Below the pieces are notes generated by a model, which saw nothing but the letters and a program-made list of their open reading frames with translations, was not told the origin of the DNA and did not search any database. From NCBI RefSeq assembly GCF_003462685.1, contig NZ_QRVE01000002.1, positions 12,247 through 76,246 of the forward strand: 64,000 nt of DNA. Reading direction: 5' to 3'. Below are positions 53,671-61,798 of this stretch, in pieces (within the stretch, counting starts at the first letter, position 1; each line of letters begins with the position of its first letter). This stretch comes from Collinsella sp. AF23-4AC. Its GTDB lineage: Bacteria; Actinomycetota; Coriobacteriia; Coriobacteriales; Coriobacteriaceae. The position numbers and the translations under genes were made by a program.

Positions 53671-55242
53671 ATGCGGTCGATTCTTCCCAAGGGGGAAAGC
53701 AGGAAGCGTCGCAGCATCGCGGTGCGCGCGATCGCCTGCGTTCTCGTCGCCCTGCTCGCGCTTCCCTTCGCGGGGTGCAGTGCGAGCCCGAACGCGACCG
53801 GTGGCACGGCAGGCTCTCAGGAATACACTGTGAGCGTCTCGCTTGCCGGCGGGTCAGGGCGCGCAAGCATCGCCTCACCCACCACAATTGTGAAGGATGG
53901 CGACGCCTACACCGCGACCATCACCTGGTCGAGTTCGAACTACGACAAGATGACCGTCGACGGCGTAGACTACGCGCCCGTAAACGACGGCGGCAACTCC
54001 ACGTTCGAGATACCCGTCACGCTCGACGAGGACATCGCCGTGTCGGCCGAGACCGTCGCCATGTCAACGCCGCACACCATCGACTACACGCTCCACTTCG
54101 ATTCATCCACCATGAAGGAGAAATCGGGCGACGAAGCAAGCGGCGGCTCCCCTGCGGGAACGGCTTCAAACGCCGCGGCCGACTTCCACAACGCCGATTT
54201 GGGCTGCGGCTGGAAGCCGACGGGGACGCTTCAGCTTGAATACGCCGAGCACTTCACTGTCGACGAGTACGAAGGCGGCCTGCGGCTTATCTGCATTTCG
54301 AACGGGGAGCGCTTCCTCGTGGTGCCGCAAAATGCAAAGGTACCTGATGGGTTGAGCTCCGACATCGCGGTCATAAGGCGCCCCGCCGACAAGGTGTACC
54401 TCGTGTCGTCGGCGACGATGTGCCTGGTCGACGCGCTCGATGCGAACGACAATATCATTATGTCGGGCACGAAGGCCGACGATTGCTCGGTCGCGGGCTT
54501 CAAAAGCGCGCTCGAAAGTGGGGCGATCGCCTACGGCGGCAAGTACAGCGCGCCCGACTACGAGCGAATATCGGCCTCGGGCTGCACGCTCGCCATCGAG
54601 AACACTATGATCAACCACACGCCCGATGTGAAGGAAAAGCTGCAGAAGCTCGGACTCGTCGTGCTCACCGAACAGTCGTCGAGCGAGCCCGAAGCACTCG
54701 GGCGCGTCGAGTGGATTAAGCTTTTCGGCGTCCTATTCGACAAGGAAGACGAGGCCGCGCACCTGTTCAACGAGCAGAAGGCCCGCGTCGAGCAAACGTC
54801 GAGGCTTGCGTCGTCAGGTAAAACCGTGGCGTATTTCTACATTAACTCGAACGGGGCCGCCGTCACGCGGCGGGCGGGCGACTACGTGGCGCAGATGATC
54901 GAGCTTGCAGGCGGCAACTACGCGCTCGATGACGCGCAGACGGCGTCGACGTCAGGTTCGTCAGTAACGCTCGAAATGGAGCGCTTCTACGCGACGGCGA
55001 AGGATGCCGACATCATCGTCTACAACGGCACCATCGACGAATCGGTTGCCACCTTGAACGACTTCGTAGGCAAAAACGCGCTATTGTCGCAGTTCAAAGC
55101 CGTGAAGAACGGCAACGTCTGGGTCACAAGCGCCGACATGTACCAGCAGATGACTTCTACCGCCGACATTATCGACGAGCTGCACGGGGCGTTCACCGGC
55201 GATGACGCGAGCGACTTCCATTATCTGAGGAAGCTCGGCTAG
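53671..55242 (+). CDS. Lipoprotein: NEAT-like domain fused to BtuF/FecB-type solute-binding domain
   Basis: A 523-residue substrate-binding lipoprotein. A basic N-terminus and hydrophobic helix end in lipobox FAGC (about residue 35). Residues 50-150 form a beta-rich domain (ATITWSSSNYDKMTVDG, NSTFEIPVTLDEDI) related to the preceding small lipoprotein. Residues 175-523 are a periplasmic-binding-protein domain of the BtuF/FecB family (SNGERFLVVPQNAKVPDGL, VLTEQSSSEPEALGRVEWIK, AQMIELAGGNYAL). It delivers substrate to the following permease. Cobalamin-like compounds are likely because of the riboswitch, but heme or siderophores cannot be excluded. Confidence 0.85.
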   Translation: MRSILPKGESRKRRSIAVRAIACVLVALLALPFAGCSASPNATGGTAGSQEYTVSVSLAGGSGRASIASPTTIVKDGDAYTATITWSSSNYDKMTVDGVDYAPVNDGGNSTFEIPVTLDEDIAVSAETVAMSTPHTIDYTLHFDSSTMKEKSGDEASGGSPAGTASNAAADFHNADLGCGWKPTGTLQLEYAEHFTVDEYEGGLRLICISNGERFLVVPQNAKVPDGLSSDIAVIRRPADKVYLVSSATMCLVDALDANDNIIMSGTKADDCSVAGFKSALESGAIAYGGKYSAPDYERISASGCTLAIENTMINHTPDVKEKLQKLGLVVLTEQSSSEPEALGRVEWIKLFGVLFDKEDEAAHLFNEQKARVEQTSRLASSGKTVAYFYINSNGAAVTRRAGDYVAQMIELAGGNYALDDAQTASTSGSSVTLEMERFYATAKDADIIVYNGTIDESVATLNDFVGKNALLSQFKAVKNGNVWVTSADMYQQMTSTADIIDELHGAFTGDDASDFHYLRKLG

Positions 55243-55246
55243 CACC

Positions 55247-56287
55247 ATGAGAAGCCGACTTTCCATGACATACGACGAATCGGGGCGCGCCGCGCGGTGT
55301 CGCGTCGTGACGGCGCTGCTCGCCGTTGCCCTCATCGTGCTCGTCGGGGCCAACCTGTGCATCGGGAGCGTGCTCGTGCCCGCAGACCACATCCCCGGCA
55401 TCCTTTCGGGCGGCGCGGCCAATTCCATGGAAAGCCAAGTCATCTGGGAGATTCGCCTGCCGCGTGTGCTTTCAGCCGTGCTTCTCGGCGGGGCGCTTTC
55501 CCTCTCCGGGTTCCTGCTGCAGACGTTTTTCAACAACCCCATCGCCGACCCGTTCATCTTGGGCGTCTCCTCGGGCGCAAAGTTCGTCGTCGCGCTTACG
55601 ATGATCGTACTTCTGGGCGCGAACCAGGCCATGTCCTCGCCGGCCATGGTGGTCGCAGCGTTTCTGGGCTCGCTTATCACCATCGGCTTCGTGCTCCTCA
55701 TCGCACGGCGCATAAGTTCCATGGCCATGCTCATCGTGGCGGGCGTCATGGTGGGATACATCTGCTCGGCGGCGACGAACTTCCTCATCGCCTTCGCCGA
55801 CGACCAGTCCATCGTGAACCTGCACAACTGGTCTTTGGGTAGCTTCTCGGGTTCGAGCTGGGACGACGTCGCGGTCATCGCGGTCGTGGTGATCACCGTG
55901 AGCGCATGCGTATTCGCGATATCGAAGCCCCTTTCCGCCTTCCAGCTGGGAGAAGCCTACGCGAAAAGCGTCGGCGTGAACGTCGCACGCTTCCGCGTGG
56001 TGCTCGTCCTTCTAGCGAGCATGCTCTCCGCCTGCGTGACCGCGTTCGCTGGTCCGGTGTCGTTCGTAGGCATCGCGGTTCCGCATCTCGTTAAGTCGGC
56101 GCTGAAGTCGTCGAAGCCCATCCGAGTGATTCCTGCGTGCTTCTTGGGAGGCGCCATCTTCTGCGCGGGCTGCGATTTGATCGCGCGCACGCTGTTTTCC
56201 CCCGTCGAGCTTTCCATCAGCGCCGTCACCGCCATCTTCGGCGCGCCGGTGGTTATCGCACTCATGTTGAAGAAGCGGGTGAGGTAG
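55247..56287 (+). CDS. FecCD/BtuC-type ABC transporter permease
   Basis: A 346-residue permease with about ten hydrophobic helices. Family segments are EIRLPRVLSAVLLGGALSLS, GFLLQTFFNNPIADPFILGV, a YICSAATNFL helix, WSLGSFSG and AFAGPVSFVGIAVPHLVKS. These belong to the BtuC/FecCD/HmuU family importing cobalamin, siderophores or heme. It begins five bases after the binding-protein stop and ends directly at the ATPase start. Confidence 0.92.
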   Translation: MRSRLSMTYDESGRAARCRVVTALLAVALIVLVGANLCIGSVLVPADHIPGILSGGAANSMESQVIWEIRLPRVLSAVLLGGALSLSGFLLQTFFNNPIADPFILGVSSGAKFVVALTMIVLLGANQAMSSPAMVVAAFLGSLITIGFVLLIARRISSMAMLIVAGVMVGYICSAATNFLIAFADDQSIVNLHNWSLGSFSGSSWDDVAVIAVVVITVSACVFAISKPLSAFQLGEAYAKSVGVNVARFRVVLVLLASMLSACVTAFAGPVSFVGIAVPHLVKSALKSSKPIRVIPACFLGGAIFCAGCDLIARTLFSPVELSISAVTAIFGAPVVIALMLKKRVR

Positions 56288-57634
56288 ATGGGGAAATTCG
56301 TGCCGCAGCCCAAAACGCTCGGAGGGGACATTCCATGCTTAGACAATCCTGAGCTCGCACGAAAGCGCCAGAATGCACTTTCGGCTCGTGCGGAACTGCG
56401 CACGGGACGCCTCCTCCGAGCGGAGTCGAACCTCGAAACCCCGGTCGCAACGCAGGCTGACGGAGCGCCGCTTTTCCGCATAAGCGACCTGTCGGCGGGC
56501 TACGACAAGAAGGTCGTAGTCGAAGGCGTCGATCTGGAGGTTCGCGCGGGCGACGTCGTGGCACTCATCGGGCCGAACGGCTCGGGCAAGTCGACCATCT
56601 TGAAAACCATCACACGCCATCTGGCACCGCTTGCCGGCGCGGTCGAGCTCGACGGGCGGGAGATTTCCCGATGGAAGACGGCGGAGTTCGCAAGGAACCT
56701 TGCCGTTATGCTGACAGATCGCCCCCGGACCGAGCTCCTCACCTGCCGCGATATCGTAGAGGCGGGAAGGCATCCCTACACCGGGCGAATGGGCACACTC
56801 TCGCCCGACGACCATAGTCGGGTCGACGAGGCCATGAAAACCGCACATGTGGAAGAGCTCGCCGAGCGCGACTTCATGCAGATAAGCGACGGGCAACGCC
56901 AGCGCGTCATGCTCGCACGCGCCATCGCGCAGGATCCGCGTGTGCTCGTGCTCGACGAGCCCACATCGTATCTCGATATCCGCTACCAGATCGACCTGCT
57001 GCGAATACTTCGCCACCTTGCGAAATCGCGGAATGTGGCTGTCATCATGTCCATCCACGAACTCGAGCTCGCGCAGAAAAGCGCCGACAAAGTGATTTGC
57101 GTGAAGGACGGCCGGGTCTTCCGCGCCGGCGCACCCGAGGACATATTCACGCGCGAGACGATTGGCGAGCTCTACGGCCTTCAACATGGCACCTTCAACG
57201 AGCGCTTCGGCAGCGTGGAAATTGGGCGCCCACACGGCGATGCGCACACGTTCGTCATCGCCGGCGCAGGTACGGGGTCGGCTGTGTTTCGCCAGCTCAT
57301 CCGGCAGGGCAAGGCGTTCTACGCGGGCGTTCTGCACGAAGGGGACATCGACTGCGAGCTCGCGCGCGACCTGGCGACGGAATGCGTGGCCGAGCGCGCC
57401 TTCGAGCCGATCGGGGATAAAACCATAGCCCGCGCCAAAGAGCTCCTCGTCCACTGCGCGCGCCTTATCGTGTGCCCCGCCGCCTTCGGCACCATAAACG
57501 CCCGCAACGCAGAGCTCATCGAGTTCGCACGCTCGCATGGTATCGAGGTCATGCAAGCGTGCAAAGGCGAATCGGAGGATTCCAATTGGATACGCCTAGG
57601 CGCGGTCCAAGAAATCGTCCGCATCCCCATCTGA
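56288..57634 (+). CDS. BtuD/FecE-type ABC ATPase with extra C-terminal domain
   Basis: A 448-residue ATPase. About 60 N-terminal residues of no known motif precede the ATPase domain, which has Walker A IGPNGSGKST, signature ISDGQRQRVMLARAI, Walker B VLVLDEPTSYLD and the H-loop in SIHELELAQKS. Residues 315-448 form an extra domain (AGAGTGSAVFRQLIRQGK, GVLHEGDIDCELARDLA, CPAAFGTINARNAELIEF), known from some FecE-type ATPases of unknown role. The stop codon lies exactly at the island edge: its last base is the first base of the right direct repeat. The original C-terminus could therefore have been altered. Confidence 0.92.
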   Translation: MGKFVPQPKTLGGDIPCLDNPELARKRQNALSARAELRTGRLLRAESNLETPVATQADGAPLFRISDLSAGYDKKVVVEGVDLEVRAGDVVALIGPNGSGKSTILKTITRHLAPLAGAVELDGREISRWKTAEFARNLAVMLTDRPRTELLTCRDIVEAGRHPYTGRMGTLSPDDHSRVDEAMKTAHVEELAERDFMQISDGQRQRVMLARAIAQDPRVLVLDEPTSYLDIRYQIDLLRILRHLAKSRNVAVIMSIHELELAQKSADKVICVKDGRVFRAGAPEDIFTRETIGELYGLQHGTFNERFGSVEIGRPHGDAHTFVIAGAGTGSAVFRQLIRQGKAFYAGVLHEGDIDCELARDLATECVAERAFEPIGDKTIARAKELLVHCARLIVCPAAFGTINARNAELIEFARSHGIEVMQACKGESEDSNWIRLGAVQEIVRIPI

Positions 57635-57654
57635 CACTATTTCACCGCAACTTA
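57634..57654 (+). repeat. Right direct repeat of the island (family A right arm only)
   Basis: Identical over 21 bases to 35025-35045, including the ACACTATT variant. No left arm is found within 200 bases to its left, so this is a half element. It supplies the last base of the ATPase stop codon. Confidence 0.85.
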
Positions 57655-57786
57655 GAGAGCATCCGCTATAACGCTTCACCCCAAATTAAATTGATTCGTT
57701 GAATAGACACATTACAAATCTTTAGACTTCGTTTAATCCACAAGTGGGTATTATCACACACAGAGCACACGTGAAAGGATATACCC

Positions 57787-59220
57787 ATGTCGCTTACACA
57801 GTCAGCAGAGCGTGCAGCGCTCAACAAGCTCATCGATTATCTCGACGACAACCCGCAAGAAAACATCGACAAAATCATGGACCTCGTGAACAAGCTGGTC
57901 CCCAATCGCGTATTTCCTGTACAGCGAGAGGCATTCACCAATGTCATCAAGAGCCGCGGCAATTGGTATGACCTGATCATGCGTGTGTTCAGCCTTAATC
58001 CCCAGATGCGAACCAAGCTGCTTAAGACCCTCATTGTCGACGCTAACCTGCTTGCTTGGCCAGAGCAGGAAAAGAACCGCGAAAAGTACCAGTGCAACGT
58101 TCCGTGGGCCATCCTGCTCGATCCCACGAGCGCCTGCAACCTGCATTGCACGGGCTGCTGGGCCGCCGAGTACGGCTACAAGCAGAATCTCTCGTTCGAA
58201 GACATCGACTCTATCGTTACACAGGGCAAAGAGCTCGGTACGCATATCTACATCTATACCGGCGGCGAGCCGCTCGTCCGCAAGCACGACCTGATCAGAA
58301 TTTGCGAAAAACATCAGGACTGCGTGTTTCTCTGCTTTACCAACTCCACGCTGATCGACGAGGCCTTCTGCGACGATATGATTCGCGTAGGTAATTTTGT
58401 CCCCGCCATCAGCGCCGAGGGCAATGAGCACACCACCGACGCCCGTCGCGGCGAGGGTACCTACGCAAAGATCGAGCACGCCATGAAACTCCTGCGCGAG
58501 CGCGACTTGCCGTTTGGTATCTCCACCTGTTGGACCAGCGCCAATGCCGATACGGTTGCTACCGAGGAGAACATGGACTGGATGATCGGCGAGGGAGCAC
58601 TCTTCTGCTGGTACTTCCACTTTATGCCGGTTGGCCGCAATGCAACCCCCGAGCTCATGCCCACGCCCAAGCAGCGCGAGCACATGTATCACTTTATCCG
58701 CGAAATGCGTGAGAAGAAGCCGCTGTTTACGCTCGACTTCCAAAACGACGGCGAGTTTGTAGGCGGATGTATCGCCGGCGGCCGCCGCTACCTGCACATC
58801 AACGCCGCCGGAGACGTGGAGCCGTGCGTGTTCATCCACTACTCAAACGCCAACATCCACGATGTGAGCTTACTCGACGCGCTGCGCTCTCCCCTCTTTA
58901 TGAAGTACTACGAGAACATGCCGTTTAACGACAACTACCTCAAACCATGCCCCATGCTCGAGAATCCCGACGTGCTGCCAAAACTGGTCGCCGAGAGTGG
59001 CGCAATGAGCACCGACCTAATCGAGAAGGAGTCACCCGAGCAGCTGCGCGAAAAGACCCAGGCTGCCGCCGAGGCATGGTCACCTGTCGCCGACCGCATC
59101 TGGAACGACTTCGACGATCCGTTATACGCCAAGCGTCACGAGGACAAGTCGCAGGGCATGGCCGATAGCGACATGCACAAGTTCGAAAAACAGGGCCGCA
59201 TACTCAAAAACGGCGATTAA
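57787..59220 (+). CDS. Radical SAM protein of unknown function
   Basis: A 477-residue radical SAM enzyme. The [4Fe-4S] motif CNLHCTGC occurs at about residue 116 in PTSACNLHCTGCWAAEYGY. TGGEPLVRKHDL is the GGE motif. A later cysteine pair (GGCIAGGRRYLHINAAGDVEPC) resembles SPASM-type auxiliary cluster ligands, with CPML as a further cysteine. The N-terminal 100 residues are helical and family-specific. The substrate is unknown. It is the first gene to the right of the island and lies close to a TetR regulator and a membrane LPG-synthase-like gene, so a lipid- or envelope-related role is possible. An AAAGGA site precedes the ATG. Confidence 0.85.
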   Translation: MSLTQSAERAALNKLIDYLDDNPQENIDKIMDLVNKLVPNRVFPVQREAFTNVIKSRGNWYDLIMRVFSLNPQMRTKLLKTLIVDANLLAWPEQEKNREKYQCNVPWAILLDPTSACNLHCTGCWAAEYGYKQNLSFEDIDSIVTQGKELGTHIYIYTGGEPLVRKHDLIRICEKHQDCVFLCFTNSTLIDEAFCDDMIRVGNFVPAISAEGNEHTTDARRGEGTYAKIEHAMKLLRERDLPFGISTCWTSANADTVATEENMDWMIGEGALFCWYFHFMPVGRNATPELMPTPKQREHMYHFIREMREKKPLFTLDFQNDGEFVGGCIAGGRRYLHINAAGDVEPCVFIHYSNANIHDVSLLDALRSPLFMKYYENMPFNDNYLKPCPMLENPDVLPKLVAESGAMSTDLIEKESPEQLREKTQAAAEAWSPVADRIWNDFDDPLYAKRHEDKSQGMADSDMHKFEKQGRILKNGD

Positions 59221-59253
59221 TGCTGCCCTACACGACAAACGCTCAGAAATGAA

Positions 59254-59292
59254 GCGGAGCAGTCTCGAGGCTCATCTTCGAGGCTGCTCCGC
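59254..59292 (+). terminator. Terminator-like hairpin after the radical SAM gene
   Basis: GCGGAGCAG and CTGCTCCGC, extended by TCTCGAG/TTCGAGG, form a stem of about 15 pairs with one wobble. Only a weak T stretch follows. Confidence 0.6.
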
Positions 59293-59315
59293 CTTACCAT
59301 CAAAACAGTTTTACT

Positions 59316-59385
59316 AAGTTGCGGTGAAATAGGGACCGGAACGGCCTTCCAATAACCAAAACAATCCCTATTCCACCGCAACTTC
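59316..59385. repeat. Family A inverted-repeat element, copy 3
   Basis: Arms AAGTTGCGGTGAAATAGGGA and CCCTATTCCACCGCAACTT flank a variable centre. It lies between convergent genes, as does copy 1. It is only 1.7 kb from the island's right end. Confidence 0.85.
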
Positions 59386-59408
59386 TTTAAGTTGTTGAAT
59401 TATCGATG

Positions 59409-60020
59409 CTATTCGAAGCGAGATTCCAGACTCGACAGACCGTTGAGAGTCAGGTCGTTGGCGACCTCAGAGACGCGCTCGATAGGAACCGAGCCGTCAG
59501 ACAGTGCCCACGTGCGATAGATACCGATAATACCCGACAGCAAAAACGCCAGATAATAGTCGAACATCTCGTCCTTGAGACCTTGGGGCAGCAGATCGCG
59601 CTCGGCAATCTCATGTTCGAGCGGCGCACGAAGACGAGCCATGAAATCATCGAGCGGAATATTCTCGATCAGCTGACGATTGAGCACTAAGTTGTTGCAC
59701 AGCGCCTCATTAACGGTTTTAAAGAAGGTCGCCGCCGCGCCAAGAGCGCGCTCGCTGGTGTCACCGTCCATAGAAGCAAGCGTTTTCTCGACCGAGTCGA
59801 CAATCATCTCCACCACATCGACGGCAATGGCATCGAGCAGGCCGTCAACCGTACCAAAGTGAACGTAAAAGGTCTTGCGGTCGACATTGGCCTCGCGCGC
59901 GATGGCACTCACCGTAATGTCTGCCAGCGGCTTTTCCATGAGCAGGCGCTCGAAAGCCGAAAGGATGGCATTACGGCTGCGAATGATGCGACGATCAAGA
60001 CGCGGTTTGCTGGTTGCCAT
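59409..60020 (-). CDS. TetR-family transcriptional regulator
   Basis: A 203-residue TetR regulator. The helix-turn-helix region (about 10-58) reads RRIIRSRNAILSAF, DITVSAIAREANVDRKTFYVHF and TVDGLLDAI. The C-terminal ligand domain is not recognisable. The ATG at 60020 has AAGGGA upstream. A seven-base inverted repeat 44 bases upstream is a good autoregulatory operator. It may also control the divergent or neighbouring membrane protein and the radical SAM gene. Confidence 0.92.
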   Translation of the reverse strand: MATSKPRLDRRIIRSRNAILSAFERLLMEKPLADITVSAIAREANVDRKTFYVHFGTVDGLLDAIAVDVVEMIVDSVEKTLASMDGDTSERALGAAATFFKTVNEALCNNLVLNRQLIENIPLDDFMARLRAPLEHEIAERDLLPQGLKDEMFDYYLAFLLSGIIGIYRTWALSDGSVPIERVSEVANDLTLNGLSSLESRFE

Positions 60021-60063
60021 GGGCGTGTCCCTTCGATATGCGAGCATTCATCAACAGATGAGA

Positions 60064-60087
60064 GATAATCTACGTAAGAGGATTATC
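60064..60087. promoter_or_regulatory. Likely TetR operator
   Basis: GATAATC and GATTATC form a perfect inverted repeat with a ten-base spacer, upstream of the TetR gene and downstream of the membrane-protein gene. One half contains GATAAT, which could itself be the -10 element. Confidence 0.5.
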
Positions 60088-60136
60088 CCCCATACAGCAC
60101 AAATATGCCCCGCATCATGAAGAACGCACGACTGCC

Positions 60137-61444
60137 CTACTGCGACTTGGGATGCTTCTTCTTATTGAGTGCCGACGGAGATACGCGAATACCATCGCCT
60201 GTCTGGCGCACATAGGCTTTATGAGCCGGCTTAGCGGTCCCAGAAGCCTTCTGAGCGCGCTTCTTGGGATCAACGGTAACAGCATTCGTGGGGTGCGGCA
60301 TAGTGGGCGCAGAGGGCGTCTGAGGCGTGCGGCCGAGCTTGCGCATCACGCGATCCCAGCGCGCATGGATGCTCTCGTTGTGGGCGCTCTTAAGGCCCAG
60401 CAGGGGCGCAGCCAAAATGGTCGGCGCAATAAACGTAATGAGGCGCCACAGCAGATAGCCAGCGGTCGAAGCCGACCCAAAGAAATGACCCAAGAACAAT
60501 GCAAAGCCGCCCTCAGCGCCACCAGTTCCACCGGGCAGGGGGACCGCAGAGCTCAGCAGCTGGACAAAGGCGCTCGCGGCCATGACCGAGAAAAAGTCGA
60601 CCTCGTGGTGGCCAAAGGCAAGCATCAGGAAATACGGCACGAGGTAGAAAAACGCGAGCTGCAGCATGGTGATGACCACCGTGAGCAGCATGGACGAAAA
60701 GTGGCCAGCCGAAAGCTTGAACTTCTCGGAGAACGAGTAGATCTCGCCATCGACAAACGTGCGCCATCCCTCGATCTTAGTGGACGAGACGCCTATGCGC
60801 TCGAGCCAATTAATGATGCAATGGGCGACGCGCGTGACGGTCTTAGGCATGAGCGCGACGGCGAAGATGCCAAGCAAGATGCAGCAGTGTCCACCAAAGC
60901 TAAAGACGCACAGCAGCGTCATGTCGCCATAGCGCTCGGCAAAAAACGGCATGCGAGCAAGCAGTAGGATAGCGCCCCAGGCAACGAGTCCAAACTGGTA
61001 CACGATAAAGCGCGTGAACTGCGTGGCTCCGGCCTCGCCGACGTTTTGGCCCGCTTTGGTCAGGCGGTAGATCTGGGCGGGAGTCGAGCCCATCATCATG
61101 GGCGTAAGGTTGCCAAAGAAGATGCCGCTCGCCTCGACCGAAATGAGGTCGCGAATACCGACGGGCGAATATGGGTCGAGCCAGACGGCGATCGCATAGG
61201 CCACAATGCCAAAGAACAGATACATGAACATGCAGAGACACGCGACAACGAGCCATGGCGCCTGGACGCTCGACATTGCGGCCCAGAACTGCCCCATCTG
61301 CCCGGTTACCACCAGATAGACGATATAACCCACCAGCACGACGCCGATAAAGATGGCGCCGCGGCGTGCGCTCTTATTGTCATCTCCGCCCGAGGCCTCA
61401 ACCTCGACCTGGGGCTTAGACGTATGCTGAGAGGACTCCGTCAT
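60137..61444 (-). CDS. Lysylphosphatidylglycerol-synthase-like (UPF0104) membrane protein
   Basis: A 435-residue polytopic membrane protein of the LPG_synthase_TM/UPF0104 family. A hydrophilic N-terminus (about 1-28) precedes about eight hydrophobic helices. PLPGGTGGAEGGFALF is the family signature, and GNLTPMMMGSTPAQIYRL is also conserved. The C-terminal 70 residues are basic and Pro/Lys-rich. The aminoacyl-transferase domain of true MprF is absent, so it resembles a flippase half or a stand-alone relative acting on membrane lipids. The ATG at 61444 has GAAGGAG upstream. Confidence 0.88.
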   Translation of the reverse strand: MTESSQHTSKPQVEVEASGGDDNKSARRGAIFIGVVLVGYIVYLVVTGQMGQFWAAMSSVQAPWLVVACLCMFMYLFFGIVAYAIAVWLDPYSPVGIRDLISVEASGIFFGNLTPMMMGSTPAQIYRLTKAGQNVGEAGATQFTRFIVYQFGLVAWGAILLLARMPFFAERYGDMTLLCVFSFGGHCCILLGIFAVALMPKTVTRVAHCIINWLERIGVSSTKIEGWRTFVDGEIYSFSEKFKLSAGHFSSMLLTVVITMLQLAFFYLVPYFLMLAFGHHEVDFFSVMAASAFVQLLSSAVPLPGGTGGAEGGFALFLGHFFGSASTAGYLLWRLITFIAPTILAAPLLGLKSAHNESIHARWDRVMRKLGRTPQTPSAPTMPHPTNAVTVDPKKRAQKASGTAKPAHKAYVRQTGDGIRVSPSALNKKKHPKSQ

Positions 61445-61550
61445 GAGACTCCTTCTAACAGTCAAAATATCTTGGATATTGTACCCGTAAGGGCCATAGA
61501 CAGAACGCAAAGCTCTGGTTCAAACGGGAATTGCAGACGGTTGTTTGAAA

Positions 61551-61584
61551 ATAAAAAACCCGACCTTCCAAGGGAAGACCGGGT
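61551..61584 (-). terminator. Terminator after tRNA-Glu
   Basis: On the minus strand ACCCGGTCTTCC pairs with GGAAGGTCGGGT (12 pairs including two G-T), followed by TTTTTATTTT. It lies ten bases past the tRNA. Confidence 0.85.
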
Positions 61585-61594
61585 ATCAGATGCG

Positions 61595-61671
61595 TGGTAG
61601 CCCGTACCAGATTCGAACTGGTGATCTCCGCCTTGAGAGGGCGGCGTCCTAAACCGCTAGACGAACGGGCC
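61595..61671 (-). tRNA. tRNA-Glu(CTC)
   Basis: The minus strand reads as a 77-nt tRNA with encoded CCA. Acceptor GGCCCGT pairs with ACGGGCT (first pair G-U). D arm GTCTAGCGGTTTAGGAC, anticodon arm CCGCC-CTCTCAA-GGCGG with anticodon CTC (glutamate), and T arm ACCAG-TTCGAAT-CTGGT are all regular. Confidence 0.97.
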
Positions 61672-61705
61672 ACATGACATCTGCACTGCCGTGCTGCGAG
61701 GAAAT

Positions 61706-61734
61706 ATATTACGGGACAAAAAACGTCAGCGCAA
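61706..61734 (-). promoter_or_regulatory. Promoter of tRNA-Glu
   Basis: On the minus strand TTGCGC (61729-61734) and TAATAT (61706-61711) are 17 bases apart, placing the start about 28 bases before the mature tRNA. Confidence 0.6.
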
Positions 61735-61798
61735 GAAGAAATTCCAAATTGCCGAAAAATTGTCGGCAGGTTATGGAATACGCAGGTAAACTTGGTAG

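Larger units (their letters stand above)
35025..57654. mobile_element. Cobalamin biosynthesis and uptake island bounded by 21-bp direct repeats
   Basis: Identical 21-base repeats (35025-35045 and 57634-57654) flank a block of 22 genes that all concern corrinoid synthesis or uptake. The block is clearly richer in G+C: a hand count gives 46 of 60 at 37141-37200 against 30 of 60 at 57781-57840. Phenylalanine is almost always TTC inside, while neighbours mix TTT and TTC. The left junction has a whole family A element, the right only its right arm, as expected from one crossover between a circular or linear donor and the arm of a resident element. No integrase or transposase lies inside, so current mobility is doubtful. 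Confidence 0.6.
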
